From assembly GCF_016612535.1 (NCBI RefSeq), contig NZ_JAENXS010000002.1, forward strand, positions 1,798,001 to 1,862,000: DNA of 64,000 bases, in the 5' to 3' direction. Shown here in pieces: positions 53,271 to 64,000 of the stretch. The DNA is from Bradyrhizobium diazoefficiens (GTDB lineage: Bacteria; Pseudomonadota; Alphaproteobacteria; Rhizobiales; Xanthobacteraceae). Each line of letters opens with the position of its first letter. Position 1 is the first letter of the stretch. Below the pieces are notes generated by a model. The model was given only the letters and a program-made list of their open reading frames with translations. It was not told the DNA's origin and searched no databases. The translations under genes and the position numbers were made by a program.

Positions 53271-53274
<4 letters not shown>
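52564..53274 (+). CDS. DUF1028 domain protein
   Basis: 236 residues. The DUF1028 N-terminus [30 protein letters not shown] is unmistakable, followed by the [10 protein letters not shown] block. The family has an Ntn-hydrolase-like fold and no firmly established reaction. It starts 9 bases after the GGT-like gene, and its stop overlaps the next ABC ATPase start (ATGA). A shared role in peptide or gamma-glutamyl compound breakdown is inferred. Confidence 0.9.
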
Positions 53275-55366
<2,092 letters not shown>

Positions 55367-55388
55367 CCGAAGCAATGGGGACTGTCCG

Positions 55389-56897
55389 ATGAAGATGTTT
55401 CGCCTGGCCGCAACGGCCGCCGTTGTCCTGCTGTCGCTTGGAGCCGCCCAGGCTCAGACCACGCTGCGCATCGGCCTTGCAGAGGACCCCGATATCCTCG
55501 ATCCCTCGATGGCGCGCACCTATGTCGGCCGCATCGTGTTCGCCGCATTCTGCGACAAGCTGTTCGACATCGACGAGAAGCTCAACATCGTGCCCCAGCT
55601 CGCACTGTCGAGCGAGACGGTCGACGATGGCAAGGGCCTCGTCATCAAGCTCCGGCCCGGCGTGAAATTCCACGATGGCGAGCCGTTCGATGCGGAAGCA
55701 GCCAAATTCTCGCTGGAGCGCCACCTGACGCTCCCCGGCTCGTTCCGCAAGCCTGAGCTCGCATCGGTCGACCACATCGACATCGTCGATCCCCTCACCA
55801 TCAAGCTGGTGTTGAAGTCGCCGTTTTCGCCGCTGCTGGCCCAGCTCACGGACCGCGCCGGCATGATGATGTCTCCGAAGGCGGCGAAGGCAGCCGGTGA
55901 CAAGTTCGGCCTGCACCCGGTCTGCGCCGGCCCGTACAAATTCGTCGAGCGCGTGCAGCAGGACCGCATCGTGTTCGAGAAGTTCGCCGACTACTGGAAC
56001 AAGGACAACGTCTTCATCGACCGAATCGTGTTCCAGCCTATCGTCGACGCCACCGTGCGGCTGGCGAACCTGAAATCCGGCGGCCTCGATCTGATCGAGC
56101 GCGTGCTCGCCACCGACCTCAAGGACGTGCGCGCCGATTCACGCCTGAAGGTCGCGACAGCCATCGAGCTCGGCTATCAGGGCATCACGCTCAACATCGG
56201 CAAGGACAAGGCCAAGGGGCCGCTGAGCCAGTCCGCCAAAGTGCGGCAGGCGCTCGACCTTGCGATCGACCGCGAAGCGATCAACCAGGTCGTCTTCAAC
56301 GGCGAGTTCCAGGTCGGCAATCAATGGGTCAATCCCGATCATCCCTACTACCAGAAATCCCTTCCGGTCCGCGCCCGCAACGTCGAGAAGGCTAAGGCCC
56401 TGCTGAAGGAGGCCGGCGCGACGCCGCCGGTCAGCGTCGATTTTCTAGTGCCCAAGGGCGCGGAGACCGAGACGCCGGCGCAGGTGATCCAGTCGATGGC
56501 CGCGGAAGCCGGCTTCGACATGAAGATCCGTCTCACCGAATTCGCGACGGGGCTCAAGCAGGCCGAGGCTGGCGATTACCAAGCCTATATGCTCGCCTGG
56601 AGCGGACGCGTCGATCCGGACGGCAATACCTTCGTGTTCCTGCATAGCAACGCTCCTCAGAACTACGGCGCCTGGAACAATCCCCAGGCCGACAAGGCGC
56701 TGGAGGACGCGCGTCTCGTCACCGACTTCGCCAAGCGCAAGGCGAGCTACGAGATGCTGGCCAAACTGGTCGAGGACGAAGAGCCGATTCTGTATCTCTA
56801 TCACCGCCGCATCATCATCGCGCATACGACGAAGCTCGAAGGCTACAAGCAGATGCCCGACGGCCTCGTGCGCGTCGTCGGCCTCAAGCTGAAGTGA
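55389..56897 (+). CDS. Peptide-type ABC transporter substrate-binding protein (SBP family 5), transporter 2
   Basis: 502 residues from ATG 55389. Sec signal peptide MKMFRLAATAAVVLLSLGAA (cleavage after AQA, about residue 23). Body typical of family 5: LRIGLAEDPDILDPSMART, then VIKLRPGVKFHDGEPFDAEAAKFSLERH. Ligand unknown, but with the GGT-like and DUF1028 genes upstream a gamma-glutamyl peptide such as glutathione is a reasonable guess. Confidence 0.93.
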   Translation: MKMFRLAATAAVVLLSLGAAQAQTTLRIGLAEDPDILDPSMARTYVGRIVFAAFCDKLFDIDEKLNIVPQLALSSETVDDGKGLVIKLRPGVKFHDGEPFDAEAAKFSLERHLTLPGSFRKPELASVDHIDIVDPLTIKLVLKSPFSPLLAQLTDRAGMMMSPKAAKAAGDKFGLHPVCAGPYKFVERVQQDRIVFEKFADYWNKDNVFIDRIVFQPIVDATVRLANLKSGGLDLIERVLATDLKDVRADSRLKVATAIELGYQGITLNIGKDKAKGPLSQSAKVRQALDLAIDREAINQVVFNGEFQVGNQWVNPDHPYYQKSLPVRARNVEKAKALLKEAGATPPVSVDFLVPKGAETETPAQVIQSMAAEAGFDMKIRLTEFATGLKQAEAGDYQAYMLAWSGRVDPDGNTFVFLHSNAPQNYGAWNNPQADKALEDARLVTDFAKRKASYEMLAKLVEDEEPILYLYHRRIIIAHTTKLEGYKQMPDGLVRVVGLKLK

Positions 56898-56901
56898 CGG
56901 G

Positions 56902-57843
56902 ATGCTGAACTTCCTCGCCCGCCGGCTTGCGCAGATCGTACCGACACTGTTCTTCGTCTCAGTGCTTATCTTCTCGCTCCAGCAATTGCTGCCGGGCGAT
57001 CCGGCGCTGGTGATGGCGGGCGAGGAGCGTGATCCGGCCGTGATCGAGCAGATCCGGCACCAGTACCGGCTCGACCAGCCCGTTCCGGTGCAATACGCCT
57101 ACTGGATCAAGGGCGTTCTGACCGGCGATTTCGGCGAGTCGCTGCGCAACAAGATGCCGGTGCGCGAGCTGATTGCGCAAAAGCTGCCGGTGACGCTGCA
57201 ACTCGGCGCGATGGCCATCATCATCGCGTTCCTGATCGGCATTCCCGCGGGGATCGTCGCGGCCGTGAAGAAAGGAACGGCGTGGGACTACGGCGCCAAT
57301 TTCTTCGCGCTGTGGGGCATCTCGACGCCGAACTTCTGGCTCGGCATCATGCTGATCTTCCTGTTCTCGATCGAGCTCGGCTGGCTGCCGGCCTCGGGCT
57401 ACGTGCCGCTCACCGAGAACTGGCGCGCGAGCCTGGCTGCCACCATCATGCCCGCCTTCGTGCTCGGCAACGCGATTTCCGCGGTCCTGATGCGGCACAC
57501 CCGCAGCGCCATGCTGCAGGTCCTGGAGAGCGACTATGTCCGCACCGCACGCGCCAAGGGGCTCTCCGAGCGCTCGGTGATCCTCAAGCATGCCATGCGC
57601 AACGCGCTGACGCCCATCATCACGCTCGGCGCGCTTGAGCTCGGCACGCTGCTGTCTGGCGCAGTGCTGACCGAGCAGATTTTCTCCATTCCCGGCTTCG
57701 GCAAGCTGATCGTGGACGCGGTATTCAACCGCGACTACGCCGTCGTGCAGGGCGTCGTGCTGGTGACCGCCACGATCTACATCACGCTGAACCTGATTGC
57801 CGACGTCGCCTACATCCTTGTCAATCCGCGGCTGCGGGGCTAG
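56902..57843 (+). CDS. Dpp/Opp-type ABC transporter permease B, transporter 2
   Basis: 313 residues, six membrane segments. LARRLAQIVPTLFFVSVLIFSLQQLLPGDPA and the EAA loop YVRTARAKGLSERSVILKHAMRNALTPI identify a DppB-type permease. It starts 4 bases after the binding-protein stop. Confidence 0.94.
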   Translation: MLNFLARRLAQIVPTLFFVSVLIFSLQQLLPGDPALVMAGEERDPAVIEQIRHQYRLDQPVPVQYAYWIKGVLTGDFGESLRNKMPVRELIAQKLPVTLQLGAMAIIIAFLIGIPAGIVAAVKKGTAWDYGANFFALWGISTPNFWLGIMLIFLFSIELGWLPASGYVPLTENWRASLAATIMPAFVLGNAISAVLMRHTRSAMLQVLESDYVRTARAKGLSERSVILKHAMRNALTPIITLGALELGTLLSGAVLTEQIFSIPGFGKLIVDAVFNRDYAVVQGVVLVTATIYITLNLIADVAYILVNPRLRG

Positions 57844-57847
57844 CGCC

Positions 57848-58735
57848 ATGACCGAGGCCGCACTGCCTGCCTCCTCCGCCACCCAAGCCTATGAACTGGA
57901 CAGCCCGGCACGCCGCGCGCGGCGGCGCCTGTTCAAGCGCAAGGCCGCGGTGTTCGGCCTTGTCGCAATCACGATCTTCATCGGTCTTGCGTTGCTCGCT
58001 CCGCTCATCGTGCCCTATGATCCCATCGCGACGAGCTGGAGCCTGGTGCGCAAGCCGCCCACCGCCGCGCACTGGTTCGGCACCGACGAGCTCGGCCGCG
58101 ACATCCTCAGCCGCGTCGTCTATGGCGCGCGCGCCTCGCTGCTGGCGGGCCTCATCTCGGTCACGATCGCGCTCGGTATCGGCGTGCCACTCGGCCTGCT
58201 CGCCGGCTATCGCGGCGGGTTCGTCGACGCGCTGATCAGCCGGATCACCGATGCCATGCTGGCCTGTCCGTTCCTGATCCTGGCGATCGCGCTGGCCGCA
58301 TTCCTCGGCCCGAGCCTCGGCAATGCCATGATCGCGATCGGCATCTCGGCCACCCCGATCTTCATTCGCCTCACCCGTGGCCAGGTGCTGGTCGTCAAGG
58401 CCGAGGACTATGTCGAGGCCGCGCGCGCGCTCGGCAATCCCGACTGGCGGATCGCGGTCTCGCATATCCTGCCGAACATCCTGCCCGCGCTGCTGGTGCA
58501 GGCGACATTGTCGATCGCGGCGGCCATCATCGCCGAAGCGGCGCTGTCGTTCCTCGGCCTCGGCCAGCAGCCGCCGGCGCCGTCCTGGGGCAGCATGCTC
58601 AACGCGGCACAACGCTTCCTGACCCGGGCGCCGTGGATGGCGATCTGGCCGGGGCTCGCGATCTTCCTGGTGGTGCTGTCTTTGAACCTGCTCGGCGACG
58701 GCCTGCGCGACGCGCTCGACCCGCGGCAGCGCTAG
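57848..58735 (+). CDS. Dpp/Opp-type ABC transporter permease C, transporter 2
   Basis: 295 residues from ATG 57848. Motifs are HWFGTDELGRDILSRVVYGARAS and the EAA loop EDYVEAARALGNPDWRIAVSHILPN. Last gene of the second transporter; the hairpin interrupted by IS copy 2 begins 12 bases after its stop and was probably its terminator. Confidence 0.94.
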   Translation: MTEAALPASSATQAYELDSPARRARRRLFKRKAAVFGLVAITIFIGLALLAPLIVPYDPIATSWSLVRKPPTAAHWFGTDELGRDILSRVVYGARASLLAGLISVTIALGIGVPLGLLAGYRGGFVDALISRITDAMLACPFLILAIALAAFLGPSLGNAMIAIGISATPIFIRLTRGQVLVVKAEDYVEAARALGNPDWRIAVSHILPNILPALLVQATLSIAAAIIAEAALSFLGLGQQPPAPSWGSMLNAAQRFLTRAPWMAIWPGLAIFLVVLSLNLLGDGLRDALDPRQR

Positions 58736-58754
58736 AGCTCGCTGCCACACCTCT

Positions 58755-58765
58755 CCCATAGGGAG
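58755..58765. repeat. Target-site duplication, IS copy 2 (left)
   Basis: CCCATAGGGAG is repeated exactly at 60214-60224; the match extends to 13 bases because the next AG occurs on both sides. Without the IS, the site is a hairpin with 10-bp arms CACCTCTCCC and GGGAGAGGTG and an ATA loop. Confidence 0.8.
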
Positions 58766-60213
58766 AGCTTGGGCACAGATCTCTTGCACAGAATGAATCG
58801 CCTGTGATTCTGTGTAGGCCGTCGTGATTCTGGCAGCGGAGCGATGGCGGAGATGGATATCGGCTATTTCGGCGACGAGCGTCTTAAAAAAATGGCGCTC
58901 TGTTGCTTGCGCGTGTCTGCGAGCGACAGACGGTTTGTCTGCGCAAACTTGGCGAGGATCGCGCCGAGAAGGTCAAATTTCGGCGCTTTTTGATGAATGA
59001 GCGGGTCACGGTCGACAAGATGGTGATCCGCGCGCGAGCGCGTCTGCGTGAGATTGCGGCCGGCCGGCACGTCCTGGCGATCCAGGATACCAGCGAGATC
59101 AACTATGAGGCCAAGCGAGGGCGCAAGCGCGATCTCGGCCGGGTGGGCAATGGCCGTGACGTCGGCCTGTTCGTGCATCCCGTTCTGACGGTTGATGCAG
59201 AAACAGGTCACTGTCTGGGCCTGGCCGACGTGCAGGTCTGGCGCCGCTTTAAAACCAAGGCCGCCGACTATCGCAAGCAGCCGATTGAGGAAAAGGAATC
59301 CTATCGATGGGTGAAGGGCCCGCGGCGGGCCAAATGGGGCCTGACCAAGGCGAGCATGATCACAGTGATCGACGATCGCGAAGGAGACATTTATGAGAAG
59401 TGGGCTCGCCTGCCGGATCGTCGCACGCATCTGTTGAGCCGCGCGTGCCGGGATCGTGCAACAACAGGCGACCGCGCTCTGTTTGCGACCATGGCGGCAC
59501 TGCCCGAGCAACATCGCTTGGCGATCGATCTGCCGGCGCGGGCAGGCAAGCGCCAGGCTCGTCAAGCGCAGTTGGCGGTGCGGTTCGGAACGGTCGTCGT
59601 CTGTCGGCCAGCATCCTGCTCCGATCCCCACGCGCCGCGCCAAATTGAACTCTCCGCGGTCGAAGTCCGCGAGATTGATCCGCCGAGCGGCGAGGAACCT
59701 GTCCTGTGGCGTTTGCTGACCACCCATGATGTCGAAACTGTCGAACAGGCTGTCACGGTGATCGGCTGGTACCGCCAGCGCTGGCATGTCGAACAATTGT
59801 TCAGGACCGTGAAGCGCCAAGGCCTTGATCTCGAGGCGAGCGTTCTTGCCGAAGGCGCGGCGCTGGAAAAGCTCGCCGTTATCGCTCTCATCGCCGCGTG
59901 CCAAACCATGCAACTCGTGCTCGCGCGCGCCTCGCTCGACGATAGCCAACCTGCCTCGCACGTCTTTGACGATCGCGAAATGCAGGTTCTATCGGCCTTG
60001 CAGGAACGTTTGCGGGGCCGCACCGCCAAACAGCAAAATCCCCATATACCAAGCAGCCTTGCTTGGGCCGGCTGGACCATCGCCCGCCTCGGTGGCTGGA
60101 CCGGTTACGAGAGCGACAAATCCAACGGCCCAATCACAATGCGCGACGGGCTCGAACGCTTCCGAGCCATCGCCCAAGGCTTCTTCCTCGCCAAAAATGT
60201 GTGCCCAAGCTAG
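58766..60213 (+). mobile_element. IS4-family insertion sequence, copy 2
   Basis: About 1448 bp, opposite in orientation to copy 1 at 29190-30639. The terminal repeats are (AG)CTTGGGCACA at the left and TGTGCCCAAGCTAG at the right. The outermost two bases of the left end differ from copy 1 (AG instead of CT), so the exact left boundary is uncertain by a few bases. Every reading frame in the shared part matches copy 1. Confidence 0.9.
58844..60213 (+). CDS. IS4-family transposase, copy 2 (two frames joined at A7)
   Basis: Same gene as at 29190-30559. ATG 58844 opens MAEMDIGYFGDERLKK and continues in that frame only to a TGA at about 58992. The transposase body lies in the -1 frame (open TTG at 58903, 436 residues to TAG 60213). 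The shift point is A7 at 58886-58892. The catalytic body has the IS4 DDE/YREK residues. Because both copies have intact target duplications and identical proteins, the split form seems to be the mobile form. Confidence 0.85.
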
Positions 60214-60224
60214 CCCATAGGGAG
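60214..60224. repeat. Target-site duplication, IS copy 2 (right)
   Basis: Second copy of CCCATAGGGAG; the following AGGTG completes the interrupted hairpin arm. Confidence 0.8.
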
Positions 60225-60250
60225 AGGTGCCACAGCGGCGACGACCAGCG

Positions 60251-60997
60251 TCAGATCACGGTTTCGCGCATCGCGCGCCGGCAATCCATCTCATATTCGA
60301 GATCTACCACCGGCGGCCGGGCAAAATGCCAGGTCAGGCCGGAGCGCAACGCGCCGCGCCGAACCAACTCGTCGACAAGGGCGTGGTGGAAGTCGTGCAC
60401 GGAATAGGCCTGCACGCCCGTGGTGTCCTTCCAGCCGAAACCGAAGGCGGTCATCCGGTTCTCCATCTGCGAAGTGGTCGCGAAGCGCACCTTCTCCCGG
60501 AGCCCCTCCAAACTGAGGTCGCGGTAGCGCACCGTGCGCTCGACATAGGTGCCGCTGCCCTCGCGCGCCTCGGCGCCGCCAGCGATCACGAACGATGGTG
60601 CTTTGGAGTTCGTCGGGCGCGTGAAGGAGAACGCATAGAACGACGGCTCGGACGGTGGATCGATCTCAGGACAGACATTGCTGCGCGCCACCGGATTGGT
60701 GGTGCCGTCGAAGATGCCCCATTCGGACAGCGTCTTGACGTAATGCAGGTTGAATGCGCGAAAGCCCTCTTCGCTGAAGGCCGCCGGCGAACGCAGCTCG
60801 CAGGCGCAGAACGCCGTCAGAGGACGTCCTGCCTCCTGGATGAATTTCGCCGCAAGCGCAAATCCTTCGGCAAGCGGCACGAGGCGATCGAACCGGACGC
60901 GCTCGATCTCATAGCCGTCACCGGCAGCGGCACCGGCCGAATACTGGAACACGGAGGGAATGAAACGGTAGTTGCCGGCGGCGAATTCACGAATCAT
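60251..60997 (-). CDS. Conserved protein of uncertain family (possibly 2-aminomuconate deaminase CnbZ-like)
   Basis: 248 residues, soluble, no signal peptide. Notable conserved-looking stretches are LTAFCACELRSPAAFSEEGFRAFN and NPVARSNVCPEIDPPSEPSFYAFSF. I connect these only loosely with RidA-like/2-aminomuconate deaminase-type annotations, so the function is open. It starts 9 bases after the cyclase stop on the same strand and is the last gene of the signalling run, next to IS copy 2. Confidence 0.6.
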   Translation of the reverse strand: MIREFAAGNYRFIPSVFQYSAGAAAGDGYEIERVRFDRLVPLAEGFALAAKFIQEAGRPLTAFCACELRSPAAFSEEGFRAFNLHYVKTLSEWGIFDGTTNPVARSNVCPEIDPPSEPSFYAFSFTRPTNSKAPSFVIAGGAEAREGSGTYVERTVRYRDLSLEGLREKVRFATTSQMENRMTAFGFGWKDTTGVQAYSVHDFHHALVDELVRRGALRSGLTWHFARPPVVDLEYEMDCRRAMRETVI

Positions 60998-61006
60998 GAC
61001 GAATCC

Positions 61007-62257
61007 CTATTCCAATTGCATGCGGATGCCCTTGCCGCCGTTGAGCAGGCGTTTCAGGTGAAAGCCGGCGAGAGGATCGTCGGCATACATGCCGACCAGC
61101 GCAGCAAAGGCCGGCATGGCCGCGACGTCGCCGGCTTCCATCTTGGCAAAGGCCTCCGAATATTGCGCCGTCGCGGACGCCACGAATTTTTCCTGCGGCA
61201 GCGGCTCGAAGGCGCGCAACGGTTCGCTGCGTCCGCGCAACACCAAATCGCCTACGGGACGCCCCCGGAAATTCTCGGCCGCCTCGGCGACACTGGAGCT
61301 GATGCAGATGCGGGTCCCCAACTGCTTGTTCGCAGCTTCCAGCCGTGCCGCGATGTTGATGGTATCTCCATACGCGGTATAATCGAAGTAGCGGTTGCCC
61401 CCGAAATTGCCGACCAGTGCCGCGCCTGCGTGAATGCCGATGCGGGTGACGCCAAAATTCACGCCCTTTGCCCTCTGACGCGCGCAAAAATCCTGCGCCC
61501 AACGATCGAGATCATGTGCGCAGGCGACCGCGCGCGTCGCATAGTCAGGCTGATCGCCGGGTGCATTGAAGAGCACCTGGAGCGCATCGCCGATGATCTT
61601 CGCGACTGTCCCTTCATGGGCGAAGACGACCTCGGTCATCCCGCCGACATATTCGTTGAGAAGCTCGCCCAGCGTCTCGGGCGGCGCAGTCTCGACCAGC
61701 GACGTGAATCCGGTGATGTCGGTGAAAATGGTCGCGACATCGCGCCACTGCACCTCGATCCCCTGACCCTCGCCGCTTGCCACCAGACGCTTGGCGAGCT
61801 CGGGCGAGAAATGACGCGACAGCGCGGCATGCGCGCGCTCGGCTTCCATCTGGCGCCGCCGCACCTCGCGCAGCATCTCGATGTGGCTGATGGTCTTCTG
61901 GATCGTGGTTTCCAGGTCGAGGAAATCGATCGGCTTGGTCAGGAAGTCGAACGCGCCACGGTTCATCGCGGTGCGGATGTTGCTCATGTCGCCGTAGGCG
62001 GAGACGATGATGGTCGACTTCTTGTCCTCGGCCTCCTGGAGCTTCGCGAGCAGCGACAACCCGTCCATCCGCGGCATGTTGATGTCCGAGACCACCAGGT
62101 CGACAAGCGGATTCTGCTCGATCGACTCCAGCGCCTCGACGCCGTCGCGCGCGAATATGAAGTTGACCAGCCCGTCGCGGATCTGCCTGCGGAACTTTTG
62201 CAGGATCAGCGCCTCCAGATCAGGCTCGTCGTCGACGAAGAGAATGGTCGGGGTCAT
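61007..62257 (-). CDS. Response regulator with class III adenylate/guanylate cyclase domain
   Basis: 416 residues. Receiver domain 1-125 has the acidic pair in FVDDEPD, the phosphorylated Asp in VVSDINMPRMDG and Lys in TKPID. A helical linker (about 125-165) follows. The cyclase domain at about 165-330 has the metal Asp in FTDITGFTSL, KIIGDALQVLF with the second metal Asp, and YGDTINIAARLE with the transition-state Asn/Arg. All catalytic positions look present. Phosphorylation probably controls cyclic nucleotide synthesis. The start overlaps the preceding receiver gene's stop (ATGA). Confidence 0.93.
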   Translation of the reverse strand: MTPTILFVDDEPDLEALILQKFRRQIRDGLVNFIFARDGVEALESIEQNPLVDLVVSDINMPRMDGLSLLAKLQEAEDKKSTIIVSAYGDMSNIRTAMNRGAFDFLTKPIDFLDLETTIQKTISHIEMLREVRRRQMEAERAHAALSRHFSPELAKRLVASGEGQGIEVQWRDVATIFTDITGFTSLVETAPPETLGELLNEYVGGMTEVVFAHEGTVAKIIGDALQVLFNAPGDQPDYATRAVACAHDLDRWAQDFCARQRAKGVNFGVTRIGIHAGAALVGNFGGNRYFDYTAYGDTINIAARLEAANKQLGTRICISSSVAEAAENFRGRPVGDLVLRGRSEPLRAFEPLPQEKFVASATAQYSEAFAKMEAGDVAAMPAFAALVGMYADDPLAGFHLKRLLNGGKGIRMQLE

Positions 62258-62643
62258 GCCGCCTGCTCGAGCCTGGTGTCGATCTCCTGGCGCAATTGCG
62301 CAAAGTCAATTGGCTTGGTGAGGAGCCCCGTGGCGCCACTTTCGATCGCCTTCCTGCGCGTCTCGAGGTCGCCATAGGCTGTGATCATGATGACCGGAAC
62401 ATGCGGATGGTCGGCACGCACCTTCGGCAGCATGTCAAGTCCGCTCATGCCGGGCATGTTGATGTCCGACAGGATCAGGATTAGCGAGGGATCACGCACC
62501 TCGGCCGCGCGCCTGAGCGCATCGGGCGCCGAGAGCGCGAATTCCATGTGGAAGCGACCGGCCCGCAGGTCCCGCCGGAACTGCTGCCGGAACAACGCCT
62601 CGACGTCGGGCTCGTCATCGACGACCAAGATGTAAACGTTCAA
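62254..62643 (-). CDS. Single-domain response regulator
   Basis: 129 residues, only a receiver domain: VVDDEPD, the phospho-acceptor Asp in [13 protein letters not shown], and Lys in TKPIDFAQL. The start is TTG 62643, overlapping the kinase stop (TTGA) and preceded by GGAGG. It resembles the receiver of the next gene, suggesting a phosphorelay or competition for the kinase. Confidence 0.9.
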   Translation of the reverse strand: MNVYILVVDDEPDVEALFRQQFRRDLRAGRFHMEFALSAPDALRRAAEVRDPSLILILSDINMPGMSGLDMLPKVRADHPHVPVIMITAYGDLETRRKAIESGATGLLTKPIDFAQLRQEIDTRLEQAA

Positions 62644-64000
62644 GTCGTGCCTCCGGCAGTATTTCCTGCTGCCATGGTCCGCGGCAGGGTGATGATGAAT
62701 TCGGTGAAAACACCGGGCTCGGTATTCACGTCGATCGTACCGCCGTGCTGCTTCACGACGATGTCGTGGCTCATGGAGAGGCCGAGCCCGGTGCCCTCGC
62801 CGGCCGGTTTGGTGGTGAAGAAGGGATTGAACATCTTCTCCTTCACCTCCTGCGGAATGCCCGTGCCGTTGTCGCGGATCCGGATCTCCACCCTGCCGCC
62901 CAAGTCTTTCGTCTCGGCACTCAAGGTCGGCTCGAAACCGTCCGCGGCGCTTTCCTTGCGCTTGGTCCCCGCATAGAAGCCGTTCGAGATCAGATTGAGG
63001 AAGACGCGCGTGATCTCCTGGGGATAGATGTCGACCATGCCTGCGGCCCGATCGAAATCGCGCTTCAACGTAACGTTAAAGCCGGGTTTTTCGGCACGGG
63101 CACCGTGATAGGCGAGATTGAGGCTCTCCTCCACGATCGCGTTGATGTCGGCGAGGCGATGCTCGCCGGAGCCTTCGCGCGAATGCAGCAGCATGTTCTT
63201 GACAATGGAATCGGCGCGCTTGCCGTGCTGCACGACTTTCTCAAGATTGCCCTTGAGCATGTGGGTCAGTTCGTCGACCTCTTCTTTTGTCTTGTCGGCA
63301 AGCCCGGCCGATTGCAGCACCTCATTGAGTTCGTCGATCAGCTCGGTCGAGACCGACGAAAAATTGTTGACGAAGTTGAGCGGGTTCTTGATCTCGTGGG
63401 CGATTCCCGCGGTGAGCTGGCCGAGCGACGCCAGCTTCTCGGTCTGGATCAGGCGACCCTGGGCGGCGCGCAGCTCGTCGAGCGATTGCGAGAGCTCCCT
63501 GGTGCGTTCTTGAACTTCGTCGAACAGCCTGACGTTTTCGATCGCGATCAGCGCCTGGTCGGCAAAGGTGGTCGCAAGTTCGACCTGCTTGGCGCTGAAC
63601 GGCCGCACCTGGTGACGCGTCAATACGAATACGCCGATCGGCGCACCATCCCGCGATAGCGGTACGCCGAGCATGGTGCGTATGTCGGCGCTCCGTCGGG
63701 CCGCAGAGGGCGCGAACTCCGGATCCGCCTGGACGTCGGGAACATGGATCGTCTTCCCCTCCAGCAGGGTCCGCCCGACGACGCTTCCCCGTTCCGGCAC
63801 GGTCGTGAACGTGGCGAGGTGACTTTTCTGAGAGTCGGCAAGTCCATGGCTGGCCGCCAGCCGATACCCATCATCCATGGGACGGAAAATCGTCCCCTCG
63901 TCCGCATCACACAGGCGCGCCGCGGATTCCACGAGCGTATCCAGGACAGTCTGCAGGTCGAACGCCGAGCGACTGATCACCTTCAAGACCTCGGCGGTCG
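62640..64000 (-). CDS. Sensor histidine kinase with GAF domain (5' end outside window)
   Basis: The frame runs off the window end; 453 residues are visible. A GAF domain (about the first 160 visible residues, [26 protein letters not shown]) is followed by a coiled-coil linker. The HisKA domain has the phosphorylated His in [12 protein letters not shown]. The HATPase domain has the N-box [18 protein letters not shown] and [14 protein letters not shown]. No membrane segment is seen in the visible part. The signal is unknown. It heads the operon with two receiver proteins. Confidence 0.93.
   Translation of the reverse strand, partial: TAEVLKVISRSAFDLQTVLDTLVESAARLCDADEGTIFRPMDDGYRLAASHGLADSQKSHLATFTTVPERGSVVGRTLLEGKTIHVPDVQADPEFAPSAARRSADIRTMLGVPLSRDGAPIGVFVLTRHQVRPFSAKQVELATTFADQALIAIENVRLFDEVQERTRELSQSLDELRAAQGRLIQTEKLASLGQLTAGIAHEIKNPLNFVNNFSSVSTELIDELNEVLQSAGLADKTKEEVDELTHMLKGNLEKVVQHGKRADSIVKNMLLHSREGSGEHRLADINAIVEESLNLAYHGARAEKPGFNVTLKRDFDRAAGMVDIYPQEITRVFLNLISNGFYAGTKRKESAADGFEPTLSAETKDLGGRVEIRIRDNGTGIPQEVKEKMFNPFFTTKPAGEGTGLGLSMSHDIVVKQHGGTIDVNTEPGVFTEFIITLPRTMAAGNTAGGTT

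Noticed and set aside
58903..58905. TTG at 58903 (and 30500) as the transposase start
   Set aside because: No ribosome binding site, and the IS4 N-terminal FGDxRL motif would be lost; the A7 frameshift explains the data better.
60227..62377. 716-residue plus-strand reading frame
   Set aside because: It is antisense to the cyclase, unassigned-protein and receiver genes, has Arg/His/Asp-rich filler composition and no domain.

Overview
The window looks like chromosomal DNA of a Bradyrhizobium-type alphaproteobacterium. The evidence is high GC, dense short-gap operons, a paaX-paaABCDE locus, a class III-type PHA synthase with a phasin, many ABC uptake systems, and the GC-rich palindromic intergenic repeats common in that group. 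The assignment is inferred from gene content. No rRNA, tRNA, CRISPR or phage genes were seen.

Layout. (1) 1-6092 is a hydroxyacid and amide catabolism block: the end of an M20 carbamoylase/allantoate-type hydrolase, a D-2-hydroxyacid dehydrogenase, an Ldh-family dehydrogenase, a tartrate dehydrogenase-like enzyme, an SDR with a degenerate active site, and an amidase. (2) 6107-12530 is an Aap-type amino acid uptake cluster (two permeases, one apparently frameshifted, and a binding protein, without an ATPase). It includes an RpiR regulator with a clear palindrome in front, a class III aminotransferase and an Asp/Glu racemase-like protein. (3) 12527-18096 holds a TetR regulator divergent from a ferredoxin-P450-MFS-oxidoreductase-hydrolase/OsmC run. 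(4) 18093-22585 holds a MocR regulator divergent from an EamA exporter, then a TsuA/YeeE-type sulfur transporter and a zinc-less alcohol dehydrogenase-family protein. (5) 22650-29108 is the phenylacetate locus paaX-paaABCDE-paaI-paaK, all on the minus strand. The beta-oxidation half (paaG, paaH, paaZ, paaJ) is not in the window.

(6) 29190-30639 is an IS4-family element. A second copy, inverted, lies at about 58766-60213. Both carry their own target duplications, and both sit at the tip of a palindromic hairpin. Their transposase is split between two frames at a run of seven A. (7) 30778-44622 is a minus-strand neutral lipid and polyester region: two paralogous esterases, phasin, PhaC with a short PhaE/PhaR-like subunit, a GNAT enzyme, a self-sufficient P450-reductase fusion, an epoxide hydrolase, a WS/DGAT acyltransferase and a DUF6489 protein. 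(8) 45006-58735 holds two complete Dpp/Opp-type peptide ABC transporters enclosing a gamma-glutamyltransferase-like enzyme and a DUF1028 protein, preceded by a good sigma-54 promoter. (9) 60251-64000 is a signalling operon: histidine kinase (cut by the window end), a receiver protein, a receiver-class III cyclase, and a protein I do not firmly recognise.

The most interesting points are the shared frameshift and hairpin targeting of the IS pair, the RpiR palindrome, the SDR lacking catalytic residues, the TGC-rich motif shared by the phasin and tartrate dehydrogenase/SDR promoters, and the GGT/DUF1028 peptide-uptake locus.
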